Shown here: positions 38,202 to 47,523 of the stretch, piece after piece
How positions within the stretch are numbered: position 1 is the stretch's first letter
Layout of the letters: each line of letters opens with the position of its first letter
Origin: an uncultured Thiothrix sp.
GTDB taxonomy: Bacteria; Pseudomonadota; Gammaproteobacteria; Thiotrichales; Thiotrichaceae
Length of the DNA stretch: 64,000 nt
Assembly (NCBI RefSeq): GCF_937873765.1
Contig: NZ_CALMZC010000052.1
Location: 1 to 64,000 of the forward strand
Direction: 5' to 3'
The notes under the pieces: model-generated
What the model was told of the DNA's origin: nothing
The model's database searches: none
What the model saw: only the letters and a program-made list of their open reading frames with translations
Program-made: the position numbers and the translations under genes

Positions 38202-39125
38202 ATGCATAATATAAAATCTTTGCTCCTAATAGCCCTTTCACTCTGGCCTATTACTACCTTGGCCGCTGATAGTGACTCGGTTTCCAGTGATGGTTCTATA
38301 CCCACTCCAGCTGTTTTAGGCAGCAATTTGATAGATAGTGGTTATGTAGGTACTGGTAGTACTAGCAATTTGAACATATTAGGCGTTGACACGACGCTAT
38401 CAGAGCTAACTGAAATCCAACGTATAGCTGAGTCATTACCTGTAGCCAATACTGTCGAACCTAACTTTACTAGCACACGGACAGTCATTGGCTTAGATAC
38501 CAAGGTACAATTAAAACCAGCAACTTATCCTTATCGTGCTACGGCTTTGATTACTATCGGTCAGGCACGCTGTACAGGTTGGATGGCTGGCTCAGATACC
38601 GTCATCACTGCAGGACATTGTGTGCATCGCGGAATTGGGCAGACTTGGTATCCCTTAAGCGATTATACAGTTTATCCAGCGCATGATGGTACAACAGCTC
38701 CTTATGGTAAATGTAGCGCTAAAAGGTTATATACGACTGAGGGCTGGGCTTTATCCAGCAAAACTGAATATGACTATGGTGCAATCAAGTTGAATTGCCA
38801 AGTAGGTAATGCCACAGGTTGGCTAGGTTTTGCAGTACTTGCTAGTACTCAAGGTTTACCTGCAATTATTAGTGGCTATCCTGGGGATAAACCTTTAGGG
38901 CAATGGGGCAGTTTCGATAGTATCCGTAAGGAAGCCGTTAATTGGATTTTTTATAAAAATGATACGTATGCAGGGATGAGTGGTGCACCCGTTTGGTACG
39001 ATGCAGGCAATCGAGTTTTAGCCTTTGCAATTCATAATTACGCTGTACCTCCAAATTTTAATCGTGGCGCTAGAATTACTAAATCCACTTTTAAAAATAT
39101 ACAAACTTGGAAAAATGCACAATAA
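38202..39125 (+). CDS. Secreted trypsin-like serine protease
   Basis: This 307-aa protein has a signal peptide (MHNIKSLLLIALSLWPITTLAA) and a chymotrypsin-fold domain with His139 (VITAGHC), Asp191 (YDYGAIKL) and Ser260 (GMSGAPVW). The pattern is closest to glutamyl-endopeptidase/V8-like enzymes. Residues 23-105 look like a propeptide or spacer. It should act outside the cytoplasm. A frame encoding a DUF1566 protein follows closely. A role in processing surface proteins of this locus is a guess. Confidence 0.88.
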   Translation: MHNIKSLLLIALSLWPITTLAADSDSVSSDGSIPTPAVLGSNLIDSGYVGTGSTSNLNILGVDTTLSELTEIQRIAESLPVANTVEPNFTSTRTVIGLDTKVQLKPATYPYRATALITIGQARCTGWMAGSDTVITAGHCVHRGIGQTWYPLSDYTVYPAHDGTTAPYGKCSAKRLYTTEGWALSSKTEYDYGAIKLNCQVGNATGWLGFAVLASTQGLPAIISGYPGDKPLGQWGSFDSIRKEAVNWIFYKNDTYAGMSGAPVWYDAGNRVLAFAIHNYAVPPNFNRGARITKSTFKNIQTWKNAQ

Positions 39126-39130
39126 ACTGT

Positions 39131-40279
39131 ATGAATAAAACACTCAAAACTAGCTTCAAGCAAATGGTATTAACTTTAATTACTGTTGGCTTATGCAGCT
39201 TTTCTACTGTACAAGCAGCTAAGAATGCAAAACCTATAGTTGATGCAGGGATGGATCAAACCGTCTATGCAGGCGATTTAGTGAGCTTAGCTGGTAAAGC
39301 GAGTGACCCAGAAAACCAAACTCTCCTTTACTCATGGATCTACCCAAGCAAGAAAATTTCTAGTGTAAATATTACTAATGCCAATACATTAAATCCAAGC
39401 TTTACTGCACCGGATACAACCAGACTTATACAAATCCAACTTGCATTCACTGCATTTGATCCCAAACAGGCGAAAGCCACTGATCGAGTGATTATTACGG
39501 TGAAACCTAAGCCAATTGTTCCACCGCCAGAAAGTATTACCAAAATTAATGATACTGGTGTTACCAGTTGTGGTGACTACTCCAGAGGTCATAGTGGTAT
39601 TAGCAATAATGATGTTGTTTGCCAACTATTAACCGATAGCAATGGTGATCCGGTACCGACTAATCAAGATGGCGTATCAGGTCGAGATATTAATTTTCCT
39701 AATGATGAAGACGGACGCAAAGGCTTTAGCTTTACCAAACTAGATGCGGCAGGCTTAGCTTTATCTAGCTCCGTTAGTCAGTGGAGTTGTGTCAAAGACA
39801 ATGTTACAGGTTTAGTTTGGGAGTTGAAAACTGATGATGGTGGTTTACATGATAAAGACGATACCTATGTTTGGTATGAATCTGACCCACGCCTAGGTAA
39901 CGGTGGCTTACCAGGCTATGAAAAAGCTACTGACTACGATACATCCCGCAATGATCAAACCTGCTCGGGCTTTTCTATGGGTAATAATGCTAGCTACTGC
40001 AACACCAAAGCTTTTGTTAATCGAGTGAATCAAGCAACCTATTGTGGTGCCAATAATTGGCGCCTACCTACTCGTGAAGAATTGAACTCACTAGTTGATT
40101 ATCAAGCATCACCAAGGATTGATATTAACTTTTTCCCTAATACAATAGATAGCTATTATTGGACATCTGTGCCATATGCTTACAGAAACCAACATGTTTG
40201 GGTAATTAGCTTTCATCACGGAGGAGGAAGCCCATCATACAAACATATGAATCATTTAGTCCGATTGGTACATGATTAA
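39131..40279 (+). CDS. Secreted PKD-like plus DUF1566 protein
   Basis: This 382-aa exported protein has a signal peptide (about 1-29, ending VQAA) and a PKD/Ig-like domain at about 33-127 (PIVDAGMDQTVYAGDLVSLA). A C-terminal DUF1566 (Lcl-type) domain has NNWRLPTREELNSLVDY and ends in HLVRLVHD. DUF1566 modules are common in surface proteins with lectin-like folds; their function is not settled. The start at 39131 gives the signal peptide; an earlier frame start at 39107 overlaps the protease gene. Confidence 0.78.
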   Translation: MNKTLKTSFKQMVLTLITVGLCSFSTVQAAKNAKPIVDAGMDQTVYAGDLVSLAGKASDPENQTLLYSWIYPSKKISSVNITNANTLNPSFTAPDTTRLIQIQLAFTAFDPKQAKATDRVIITVKPKPIVPPPESITKINDTGVTSCGDYSRGHSGISNNDVVCQLLTDSNGDPVPTNQDGVSGRDINFPNDEDGRKGFSFTKLDAAGLALSSSVSQWSCVKDNVTGLVWELKTDDGGLHDKDDTYVWYESDPRLGNGGLPGYEKATDYDTSRNDQTCSGFSMGNNASYCNTKAFVNRVNQATYCGANNWRLPTREELNSLVDYQASPRIDINFFPNTIDSYYWTSVPYAYRNQHVWVISFHHGGGSPSYKHMNHLVRLVHD

Positions 40280-40297
40280 ATTAATTTGAGTAATACA

Positions 40298-40846
40298 ATG
40301 AAAATTTTTAGCTACATTCTTTTCTCTTTGATTTTAACTTTATCTGCATATACATTAGCTGCTGAATCTAACCAAACTTGCAATGGAGCTTTGCAGACAA
40401 CACCAATAGCAAATTTTCAAGATAATTTAAATGGAACTATAACTGACTTGAAAACAAAATTAACATGGAAGAAATGTACCGAAGGACAAATATGGTTCAA
40501 TAATAACACTTGTAAGTATGAGACAGATACTACCCCTATGTTTACTTGGAGAGAAGCACTAGAACTTGCTAATAGAATAAATTCTAGTGGTGGCTTTGCT
40601 GGTGTAACTAACTGGCGAATACCAAATATTAAAGAGTTATCATCTATTATTGAAAACACATGTTATGCTCCCGCAATTAATATAACTATATTTCCATCAT
40701 CTTTGGCTGGCATTTACTGGTCATCTACTCCCTACATAGATGCTAATGATTATGCTTGGACTGTTAGTTTCACATATGGAGAAAACAGAATGAGTTACAA
40801 ACATGATTATTACCTAGTCCGATTAGTACATGATCCCAACTCATAA
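40298..40846 (+). CDS. Secreted DUF1566 protein
   Basis: This 182-aa protein has a signal peptide (MKIFSYILFSLILTLSAYTLAA) and one DUF1566 domain. NGTITDLKTKLTWKKC, NWRIPNIKELSSII and YYLVRLVHD parallel the domain in the preceding gene, so the two are paralogues. The ATG at 40298 is preferred to an in-frame TTG at 40286. The stop overlaps the opposing sulfotransferase gene by 6 bp. Confidence 0.78.
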   Translation: MKIFSYILFSLILTLSAYTLAAESNQTCNGALQTTPIANFQDNLNGTITDLKTKLTWKKCTEGQIWFNNNTCKYETDTTPMFTWREALELANRINSSGGFAGVTNWRIPNIKELSSIIENTCYAPAINITIFPSSLAGIYWSSTPYIDANDYAWTVSFTYGENRMSYKHDYYLVRLVHDPNS

Positions 40847-41695
40847 TACTGTCAATAGCAAAGTAGATTCTCTCGTATAAAAACTCCAAAAAGCTCCTTT
40901 AGTTTTACTCAGAAGTTTTTCTAGTAGTATTTTTTTTAAATCATTATTATATAATTGATTATTGTTTTTTGAATGCAATACTTCTACTATTTCATTAGCC
41001 AATGGATTAATGGCTGCCAAGGACTTTCCTGCTGTTTGAATTATAGACTCATAAAATATGATCTGCTTAGCCGGTAAATAAGTTAAGTACTGTTGAAAAA
41101 ACCAATCTAATAGAAAAATCTGCCGGTCATATACATCGGGTATATAATCTAGCTGCTGCTTCAATTCAGGCGAAAAAGCTTCGGCTGCTGGGACTCTACC
41201 CTGCGAAACTGGCATATCAACACTATTCCAAGATAACAAAACAGCTAACGGGTTTCTTACCACAGCAAAACAATTGAATAAGCCTGATGCTACTAAATCT
41301 TTTAGGATAGCCGTAAAAAAAGCGGGTTGTTTGATCGCCAAATAAAAATCATTTGATAGTTTTTTATTAGTCTGTACCAGTCGTCCATCTAAAACTCGAA
41401 TACGCTTGCCAGTATTGGGATCTACGCCAGCCATGGGGTTATCAGGTACTTGCCCACCAAAACTTTTGCTGACTGCAGTACCTGTTTGCAAAATCTGCAA
41501 GCGCTGAGCAGTGAAATAATCAGCAATCACTGAGATTAAATCGCCCTGTTTATAAGCAATCAGATCCAAGGGAACCAAAGGCTCATGCAAGGCCACGCAA
41601 TCAGATAATTTATTAAGCAAATGACATGTCAAAGTGGTACCAGAACGTGGAAGTCCGGTTAGAATTACCTGTTGTTGAGCGGTAACAAACTGCAT
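40841..41695 (-). CDS. Sulfotransferase-like protein
   Basis: This 284-aa protein has the PAPS loop LTGLPRSGTTLTCHLL near residue 12 and a 3'-phosphate motif VVRNPLAVLLSWNSVDM near 145. I start it at the ATG at 41695, which has GGTAGG 5 nt upstream; the frame is open to 41722. It overlaps or abuts the preceding GT gene (stop at 41700). The acceptor is unknown. Confidence 0.82.
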   Translation of the reverse strand: MQFVTAQQQVILTGLPRSGTTLTCHLLNKLSDCVALHEPLVPLDLIAYKQGDLISVIADYFTAQRLQILQTGTAVSKSFGGQVPDNPMAGVDPNTGKRIRVLDGRLVQTNKKLSNDFYLAIKQPAFFTAILKDLVASGLFNCFAVVRNPLAVLLSWNSVDMPVSQGRVPAAEAFSPELKQQLDYIPDVYDRQIFLLDWFFQQYLTYLPAKQIIFYESIIQTAGKSLAAINPLANEIVEVLHSKNNNQLYNNDLKKILLEKLLSKTKGAFWSFYTRESTLLLTVL

Positions 41696-41699
41696 AAAC

Positions 41700-42674
41700 C
41701 TACCAAAGTGAAGGAAGATCACGCATTATAGCAAGAAATTGCTGCGCCTCCTGCTCTAAGCTGTGTATCTGTATTTGCTGCTTAGCATTTTTTATGATCA
41801 TCTGCCGCTGCTGCTCAGTCAAAGCATTAGCTCTATTCACAGTCTGCAAAATATCCGTAGTTTCATAATTCGGAAGCAAACAAGTATGCTGATCTAAGCA
41901 AAAAGAGCGATTCCCTATACAATCGGGGCAAATGACTATTGCACCTAAAGCCATCGCTTCCAAGGCGGGTAAATAGAAACCTTCAGCTATATGAGGGAGA
42001 CATAGAACCTGCTTAGCTCGATTCAACAGGCTCAGAAACTCAGCCCTAGGTATTAAGTTGCTAATAGTTTTAATCGTAACATACTTATTTTTAAGTTGCT
42101 GCTCTAAATCTAAACCTAATTGAGGCTTTTTAATGGCTACAATTAATAGATCTATATTTTTTTTAGCATCATCGAGTACTTGAGGCAATGAACTTAAATC
42201 AATGCCATTCGGAATCGTAAACACTGGCCCATTAACTTGCCCAGTCGCTTGAATAGCATCAGCTACTTGCTGGCTGACACAAATCCGAATAGCCTTTTCT
42301 CTTAAGAAATTGAATTTAAGATCCTTAGGATCAGCATGGCTTAAACCTTGAATTAAGTTAATCACTGGAATTTTATCTTTCTTTGCAAGATAAGCAGAGC
42401 GATTTAATACTGCCCCCCAATCTAAACCAGCAAGAAATAAAATATCCGCAGTTTCTGGTCGCCAAGCGTCTAGCGACTTAATCTTTTGCCATGGATTGCT
42501 GTTATTCCGAACAGACGATGTGGTAAAATAAATTTTTGCTTGATAAATATCTGTTGCTTGTAGATGCGAAAAATAATGAAAAACTTTTAAATGCCCACCT
42601 TGAAAACGCAGATAGTCACGGTGAAATAATACTATTTTTTTCTTTAGGCTTTTTCTGAGAAAATTAAAAGACAT
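41700..42674 (-). CDS. Glycosyltransferase, GT4 family
   Basis: This 324-aa GT-B enzyme has an N-terminal half with FHRDYLRFQGGHLKVFHYF and IPNGIDL, and a C-terminal nucleotide-sugar site with LPHIAEGFYLPALEAMALGA (E-x7-E, about 238-257). The ATG at 42674 (MSFNFLRKSL) is preferred over an upstream TTG at 42701. It pairs with the following sulfotransferase. The sugar is unknown. Confidence 0.83.
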   Translation of the reverse strand: MSFNFLRKSLKKKIVLFHRDYLRFQGGHLKVFHYFSHLQATDIYQAKIYFTTSSVRNNSNPWQKIKSLDAWRPETADILFLAGLDWGAVLNRSAYLAKKDKIPVINLIQGLSHADPKDLKFNFLREKAIRICVSQQVADAIQATGQVNGPVFTIPNGIDLSSLPQVLDDAKKNIDLLIVAIKKPQLGLDLEQQLKNKYVTIKTISNLIPRAEFLSLLNRAKQVLCLPHIAEGFYLPALEAMALGAIVICPDCIGNRSFCLDQHTCLLPNYETTDILQTVNRANALTEQQRQMIIKNAKQQIQIHSLEQEAQQFLAIMRDLPSLW

Positions 42675-42717
42675 GGTAACTAGCAAAAAAGAAGGGAGCA
42701 AAGCTCCCTCAGTATGA

Positions 42718-44532
42718 TTAATATTCTAAATGATTACCAAAGATAATATCCGGCATAAAATACCAGTCATCGTAGAACCAACCCCACTTCATCTCAACTT
42801 TTTGTTGATTAGGTGGAGCACTTTCTAGCAAACCCTCTTTACTAACTTGCTGGTTAACACTGACTTCAACATTTGCATCCAGTACAGCAAAATTACTCTT
42901 TATATCAATGGTAGACTCATCAACTACCGCTTTTGAAAAGCTTAGTTTACCTTGTTGAGCTAACCATTGAGCTTTATCAAAGCGCTCACGATAGACTGGC
43001 TCCATATAATTCCAAGTTTCCTCCCATTTACGCTCTTCGCGCAACGCCCAGAACTTATTTACCCGCTCAATCAAACGAGCTTTAAGCTTATCAGGATCAG
43101 GCAACTTTGACTTAATCTCCGGTAAAAGAAATTGCTCATTAGAATCCTTAATTAACTCTTGATAAACTCGAGTACCACTTGGGTTTTTACCATTTAGCTC
43201 CACCATAAAATAAGTCAGCCATAGTTTATCTTTACCTAGGTATAACTTTGGATCTTTTGCCACTGATAAACCAGGAGTAGTCAAAGGAAAAGAGGTGGGT
43301 AGCCAAGTCTGCCCATGATCTTTGCTCACACTTGCGTACAAACTAGGAACAATTGAACGATAATCCTCCCATACCAATAGAAGTTCTTTACCAGTATTTA
43401 TTATACTTGGATAGGTTGACTTACTTAAATCATGCCCTTTATCTGCATCTAATAATTTAATAGCTCCTAACCACTGATGTGTTTTTGTAGATAAAGTAGC
43501 AGTAGCTGCATGCGGCTTTCCGCTTCCACCCTCATTAGGCTCAGAAATAAAAGCTAAAACCAGATTATCGCCACTAAACGTTCCTTTAATCCAACTAAAT
43601 AATTGTTTTGAGAAATCTACCCCTAAGATTGCAGGATTGACTTCAATCCATTGATCAGCCGAGGACGTAGTATTATAAAAACCAAAAAATCCTTTTTTAT
43701 CCTGCCCAGTGAGCATAGCGAATACATATATTTCATTTGCATCACTGAATGTCGTTAACTCTACTGGTTGCATATTAGGTGCAGTGAAAAGATTACTTTC
43801 TGTTCCCCATGTCTTACCATAATCACTCGATGATTTCGAGGCAATGCGCAACATACTTTGCCCCATCTCTGTCATATCAAGTTGTTGCCATATTACAATT
43901 AGTTTACCTCCTAGGTAGCTTAACTTAGGAGAGTTAGCAAATGTTGCAGGCTCTTGGTTATTTTGGACTTTCATTGCCTCAGTAACTATAGGAGTATCTA
44001 TACGTGAATCTTGTGACGCCCAAGTTTTACCGCTATCTGTTGAATAATTAAGATACACTCCATAACCTGGACGACGTTCATCTGTATAAGCAATTGCTAT
44101 CGCTCCTTTACCATTAGAAGCAAAAGAAATATCAGCGAGTACGCCTGCTTCGGTATTAATAGTAGATGCTGGTGAAAAAGTTACACCACCATCGTTTGAT
44201 GTTCTAACTTTTAGGGTTTTAGATTTTTGTGCATCAACAGCCCACCAAATAGCATATAAAGTCTTGCCATCATAATGTAACCATTGTTTGCTAGACTGAT
44301 CTTCAGAAAGGATTTGTTCCTTGCCAACCTCATAGAAGACGACACCACGTTTTTCACCTAACAATAAAACTAACTTATTATCTATTACTGTAGCAGTAGG
44401 GTTCATTAAAAAGCCTGCTTGTGGCAATAATAACTGAACCTTTTCAATTGGCTGCTTTTCATTTGTACTATCTTGGCAAGCACTTATTAATATACTGCAA
44501 AACAGTACTAAAAGTAACAACACGTTTTTCAT
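42718..44532 (-). CDS. Lipoprotein with Asp-box (sialidase-like) repeats and NTF2-like tail
   Basis: This 604-aa protein begins MKNVLLLLVLFCSILISAC, a lipoprotein signal with lipobox LISAC. At least four Asp-boxes (SNDGGVTF, STDSGKTW, SSDYGKTW, SKDHGQTW) mark a BNR beta-propeller like exo-sialidases. The last 130 residues (RVNKFWALREERKWEETW...GWFYDDWYF) look like an NTF2-like domain. I cannot point to the arginine triad of true sialidases, so binding rather than hydrolysis is possible. The ATG at 44532 is preferred; the longer frame (44574) would start inside a terminator hairpin. Confidence 0.75.
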   Translation of the reverse strand: MKNVLLLLVLFCSILISACQDSTNEKQPIEKVQLLLPQAGFLMNPTATVIDNKLVLLLGEKRGVVFYEVGKEQILSEDQSSKQWLHYDGKTLYAIWWAVDAQKSKTLKVRTSNDGGVTFSPASTINTEAGVLADISFASNGKGAIAIAYTDERRPGYGVYLNYSTDSGKTWASQDSRIDTPIVTEAMKVQNNQEPATFANSPKLSYLGGKLIVIWQQLDMTEMGQSMLRIASKSSSDYGKTWGTESNLFTAPNMQPVELTTFSDANEIYVFAMLTGQDKKGFFGFYNTTSSADQWIEVNPAILGVDFSKQLFSWIKGTFSGDNLVLAFISEPNEGGSGKPHAATATLSTKTHQWLGAIKLLDADKGHDLSKSTYPSIINTGKELLLVWEDYRSIVPSLYASVSKDHGQTWLPTSFPLTTPGLSVAKDPKLYLGKDKLWLTYFMVELNGKNPSGTRVYQELIKDSNEQFLLPEIKSKLPDPDKLKARLIERVNKFWALREERKWEETWNYMEPVYRERFDKAQWLAQQGKLSFSKAVVDESTIDIKSNFAVLDANVEVSVNQQVSKEGLLESAPPNQQKVEMKWGWFYDDWYFMPDIIFGNHLEY

Positions 44533-44572
44533 GAAATTTATTACTCTATCGAAACCGTATCTACATAAAAGC

Positions 44573-44597
44573 AAAAAGGTGGGAAACCCACCTTTTT
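44573..44597. terminator. Rho-independent terminator (bidirectional shape)
   Basis: AAAAAGGTGGG and CCCACCTTTTT form a perfect 11-bp stem with a 3-nt loop. The T tract lies at the end of the stem on both strands. It sits 29 nt after the stop of the leftward 416-aa secreted protein gene and before the Asp-box lipoprotein gene, so it should separate these two transcripts. Confidence 0.85.
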
Positions 44598-44625
44598 GTT
44601 AACTTACCTACTAATCTTTTAAGGA

Positions 44626-45876
44626 TTAATAAGGACGATTTGGATGTGGCTCTGGAGTACTGCTCAAATGACCACTGGTTTCAACTTGGAATGAAACTAC
44701 ACCACGATTATTAATAGGAGAAGGCGCAGATACATCAAACCCATTGTCACTAATACTTCTCTCAATTAAACCATCAAGAGCTGCAGCAGTATTCACACCA
44801 AACACACCACCCGGTGCAGCAAAAGCACCTGATACTAACTGTTCAGGAACGACAGCACCACCGCGGGTAGTTGGAGCGAAGTCAACTAACTCAGCTTTGT
44901 AAGTAATTGCACCACTGGCTACATAACGTGTTGTTGCACCACTACCTGTGGTTGAGGCATTTTGAATGCTCATACGCTTCCAACCACCGTTAACTGTATC
45001 GGAAGCCTGCAGACCATTCAAGAATGTACCACGGCCATAAGCCCCCATACAAGTCACTTTAAATACTTTGGTACCGCTAGTTACAACTTCATCATTATTG
45101 TAAACACCCGACTGTCCAAATGGATCTCGCGGAGACACACTACCTGCTACTTGGTCTTGAGAAATATATACTGTTGCATCATAGACGCCAGCACCAGACT
45201 CTTGCTTAGTCATAGATTCTGATGTCACAACTGATAACCACTCAGTAGTTGCAATATTTACAGGCATCCAAGAATAATCAATGGATTTTTTAGAGATAAA
45301 ACCAGCGCTAAAATCAGTTTCAACTTTTGAGCGGTGATTATTTAATAATTTGTAATCAAGCACAAAACTATTAGCTGCATCTACTACATAGCCAAAGCCG
45401 GAAATTTCGCCTTCATTAGCTAAATTTTTAACCGCTGGATCTGTGTTTGCATTTGCACTATCACCAATAATAGCGAAACCAACGAAGTTACTATTTGTAT
45501 AACCGTTCGGTATGCTTTTATCAGAGCTAAGCAAATTTAAAGCATTTTTGTCATTGTCTACTGCACGTTGGAATACCATATCCCATGGAGATACAGTACC
45601 TTTGTTATCAGAAATTTCACAAGTTTTATTTAAATCATATAAATCGGCAACTGATGTACCTTTTTGATACCAGTTATAATGCAGATCTGAGCTAGTGCCC
45701 CAACGAGCATCTGCTTTACCTGAGCCGCGTACTTTAATAGAGAAATAAGTCTGAGCCCCATCTTGAACACCAATAACCAATGGCGCTAAAACAGAATCAG
45801 CACTCGCTACACTAGAAATCATCAGCGAACCAGCAACTGCCGTTGCGACTGCGCTTTTTTTCAACAGATTTTTCAT
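44626..45876 (-). CDS. Secreted protein of unknown function
   Basis: This 416-aa protein has a clear signal peptide (MKNLLKKSAVATAVAGSLMI, cleavage near SVASA-DSV). The mature part is rich in Ser, Gly, Asn and Val with few cysteines, like surface-layer, sheath or fibre proteins, and ends in STPEPHPNRPY. GAGG lies 6 nt before the ATG, and a strong terminator lies behind the stop, so it is a monocistronic unit that may be well expressed. I do not recognise a family. It lies next to the amine-oxidase-like cluster and could be a substrate of it (speculative). Confidence 0.75.
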   Translation of the reverse strand: MKNLLKKSAVATAVAGSLMISSVASADSVLAPLVIGVQDGAQTYFSIKVRGSGKADARWGTSSDLHYNWYQKGTSVADLYDLNKTCEISDNKGTVSPWDMVFQRAVDNDKNALNLLSSDKSIPNGYTNSNFVGFAIIGDSANANTDPAVKNLANEGEISGFGYVVDAANSFVLDYKLLNNHRSKVETDFSAGFISKKSIDYSWMPVNIATTEWLSVVTSESMTKQESGAGVYDATVYISQDQVAGSVSPRDPFGQSGVYNNDEVVTSGTKVFKVTCMGAYGRGTFLNGLQASDTVNGGWKRMSIQNASTTGSGATTRYVASGAITYKAELVDFAPTTRGGAVVPEQLVSGAFAAPGGVFGVNTAAALDGLIERSISDNGFDVSAPSPINNRGVVSFQVETSGHLSSTPEPHPNRPY

Positions 45877-46320
45877 TGCAACCTCACTTAATCAGTTAAG
45901 TTTATCTAAGTTTATCACAAGCTGGAACACCAACCCCCTGACCGGTGGCAAGCATTAAACCATCTTACAGCACTCAAGCATAGCGCAAATAAATTTAGTT
46001 TACCAAGCATTGTTTACTTTTTACTTATCACCAGCCCTAGTGGAGAACCAGCCGAGGCCAACTACACTGGCTGACCATCCAATAAGTACAGCGCGATTGT
46101 ATAGCTGCTGTCGTAAGTTTGCAATGCCTAGTGTCGTAAATCTACCACTAGTACTTTTTGTTGTTAATTTCTATCCGTATCTAAGAAGATAGTAGCTTTA
46201 AGCTTACAACACTAGCTTTTGGCTGAATATAGCTCAGAACAAACTAGTAAATTTTTACTATACATAAAGAAGAAAAGATAACAATCAACTGATAAGTATG
46301 TTTGCGAGACCCTACATTAC
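45877..46320. other. Divergent intergenic region, 444 bp
   Basis: This region lies between the leftward secreted-protein gene and the first rightward amine-oxidase-like gene and should hold both promoters. TAGTAAA-TT-TTTACTA, a palindrome with 7-bp arms, is at 46245-46260, 60 bp before the rightward start. A frame of 60 codons at 46010-46192 has no homology or ribosome-binding site and was not accepted. I see no RNA gene. Confidence 0.5.
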
Positions 46321-47505
46321 ATGATTTTTTTAACTAAAAAATTTTTACCCTTATTAATAGTACTTTGTTGCTCTACTAACCTTTATGCAGCTCCGAACCC
46401 ATCACCTGCCTGTAATGGCAATGCAATAAAGACCCATTTTAGTTCTGGTATTGCTTGGTCTATGTGCCTTGATCTAGACCGACAAGCTGGCTTAGTACTT
46501 AAGCAACTGAAACTTACTACCCTCCACTCAGAGCGCCGCGTGTTGGGTCAAGCTAACCTTGCACAACTGGAAACAGTTTTTGATGACAACAAAAGTCCAT
46601 CAGCCTTCATGGTTACTAGAGAGGGATTAGGTGCTGATAAACTTTTAAGCCTTACTGATAAAGACTGTCCCAATGGGCAACTTTATCCTGACTCAAATGG
46701 AAGGAATGTTATCTGCACGCGCAGTCAAGCAGGTGAATTGCTCTATAAATACGCATACCAAGCTTATCGCCAAGCTAGTTTCTTTGAAGTCTTTAGTATC
46801 AGCCAAGCGACATCCTTGCAGACCTATACCCAACGTTGGCGTTTCTATGAAAATGGAATTATTGAACCAGCTTTAGGTTTTAGTGGCAAGCTGCCACGCT
46901 TCAGTGAAGCTCATTTGGGTTTTGGGCGGGTTATTAATGAGAGCAATCAGTCAGCTATAGGTTTTAGTAGCTACTTAGGTTGGCGGCTTGACTTTGATTT
47001 AGGTAGAAGCCCCAACAACGATATAGCAGAGGAAATTACGAGTACACCGAGTCAAAGTAGGCGTCACAAGTCTTTGAAAACAGAAATCTTACAACAAGAA
47101 ACCTCACGCAATCTAAATCCTGAGCTAAAAACAAGTTGGCGCATCAAGGATGGGGACGAAACGAATGACTCTGGGCAAACAATCTCTTACGAAATAATAC
47201 CCTCTAACTATTACCAAAGTCTTGGCGGTTTTCGAGGCCGTCCCTGGTTAAAAAGTGATATGTACTTCACTCGCTATAAAGCTTGTGAACAGTATGCCTC
47301 TGATAATAAAACAACCAATAACTGTGCAAGGAACGTACTTCAATATATTGAAAATAAAGAAAATATTGATAAGTCGGACTTAGTTGTTTGGTATAAACAA
47401 GGTTACCATTACTTACCTCGCAGTGATGACAGTGATTATATGAGTACCGATTGGGTCAGTTTTCAATTAGTGCCCCGTGATTGGACAGCACACAATCCTT
47501 TGTAA
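46321..47505 (+). CDS. Copper amine oxidase D4-like pseudoenzyme (paralogue A)
   Basis: This 394-aa secreted protein (signal peptide about 1-24, ending LYAA) aligns along its length with the catalytic domain of copper amine oxidases and with the next gene. The scaffold is kept (WRLDFDLG about 221-228, YHYLPRSDD, FQLVPRDW), but the active site is not. The place of the TPQ tyrosine is Gln167, the H-x-H copper pair is Phe215/Ser217, and the catalytic Asp region reads AFMVTREGLG. Only the third His (YHYLPR) remains. It is therefore a probable non-catalytic partner. It is first in a five-gene rightward run. Homology is inferred from motif spacing, not a database search. Confidence 0.72.
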   Translation: MIFLTKKFLPLLIVLCCSTNLYAAPNPSPACNGNAIKTHFSSGIAWSMCLDLDRQAGLVLKQLKLTTLHSERRVLGQANLAQLETVFDDNKSPSAFMVTREGLGADKLLSLTDKDCPNGQLYPDSNGRNVICTRSQAGELLYKYAYQAYRQASFFEVFSISQATSLQTYTQRWRFYENGIIEPALGFSGKLPRFSEAHLGFGRVINESNQSAIGFSSYLGWRLDFDLGRSPNNDIAEEITSTPSQSRRHKSLKTEILQQETSRNLNPELKTSWRIKDGDETNDSGQTISYEIIPSNYYQSLGGFRGRPWLKSDMYFTRYKACEQYASDNKTTNNCARNVLQYIENKENIDKSDLVVWYKQGYHYLPRSDDSDYMSTDWVSFQLVPRDWTAHNPL

Positions 47506-47523
47506 GGTAATTATTGAATAGTT

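Noticed and set aside
44533-44574. Longer start for the Asp-box lipoprotein at 44574
   Set aside because: It would begin inside a strong terminator hairpin, and the lipoprotein signal starts at 44532.
46010-46192. 60-codon open frame in the divergent intergenic region
   Set aside because: No ribosome-binding site, no recognisable protein pattern, and it lies where two promoters are expected.
46321-47505. Active amine oxidase
   Set aside because: It lacks the TPQ tyrosine, the catalytic Asp and two of the three copper ligands.
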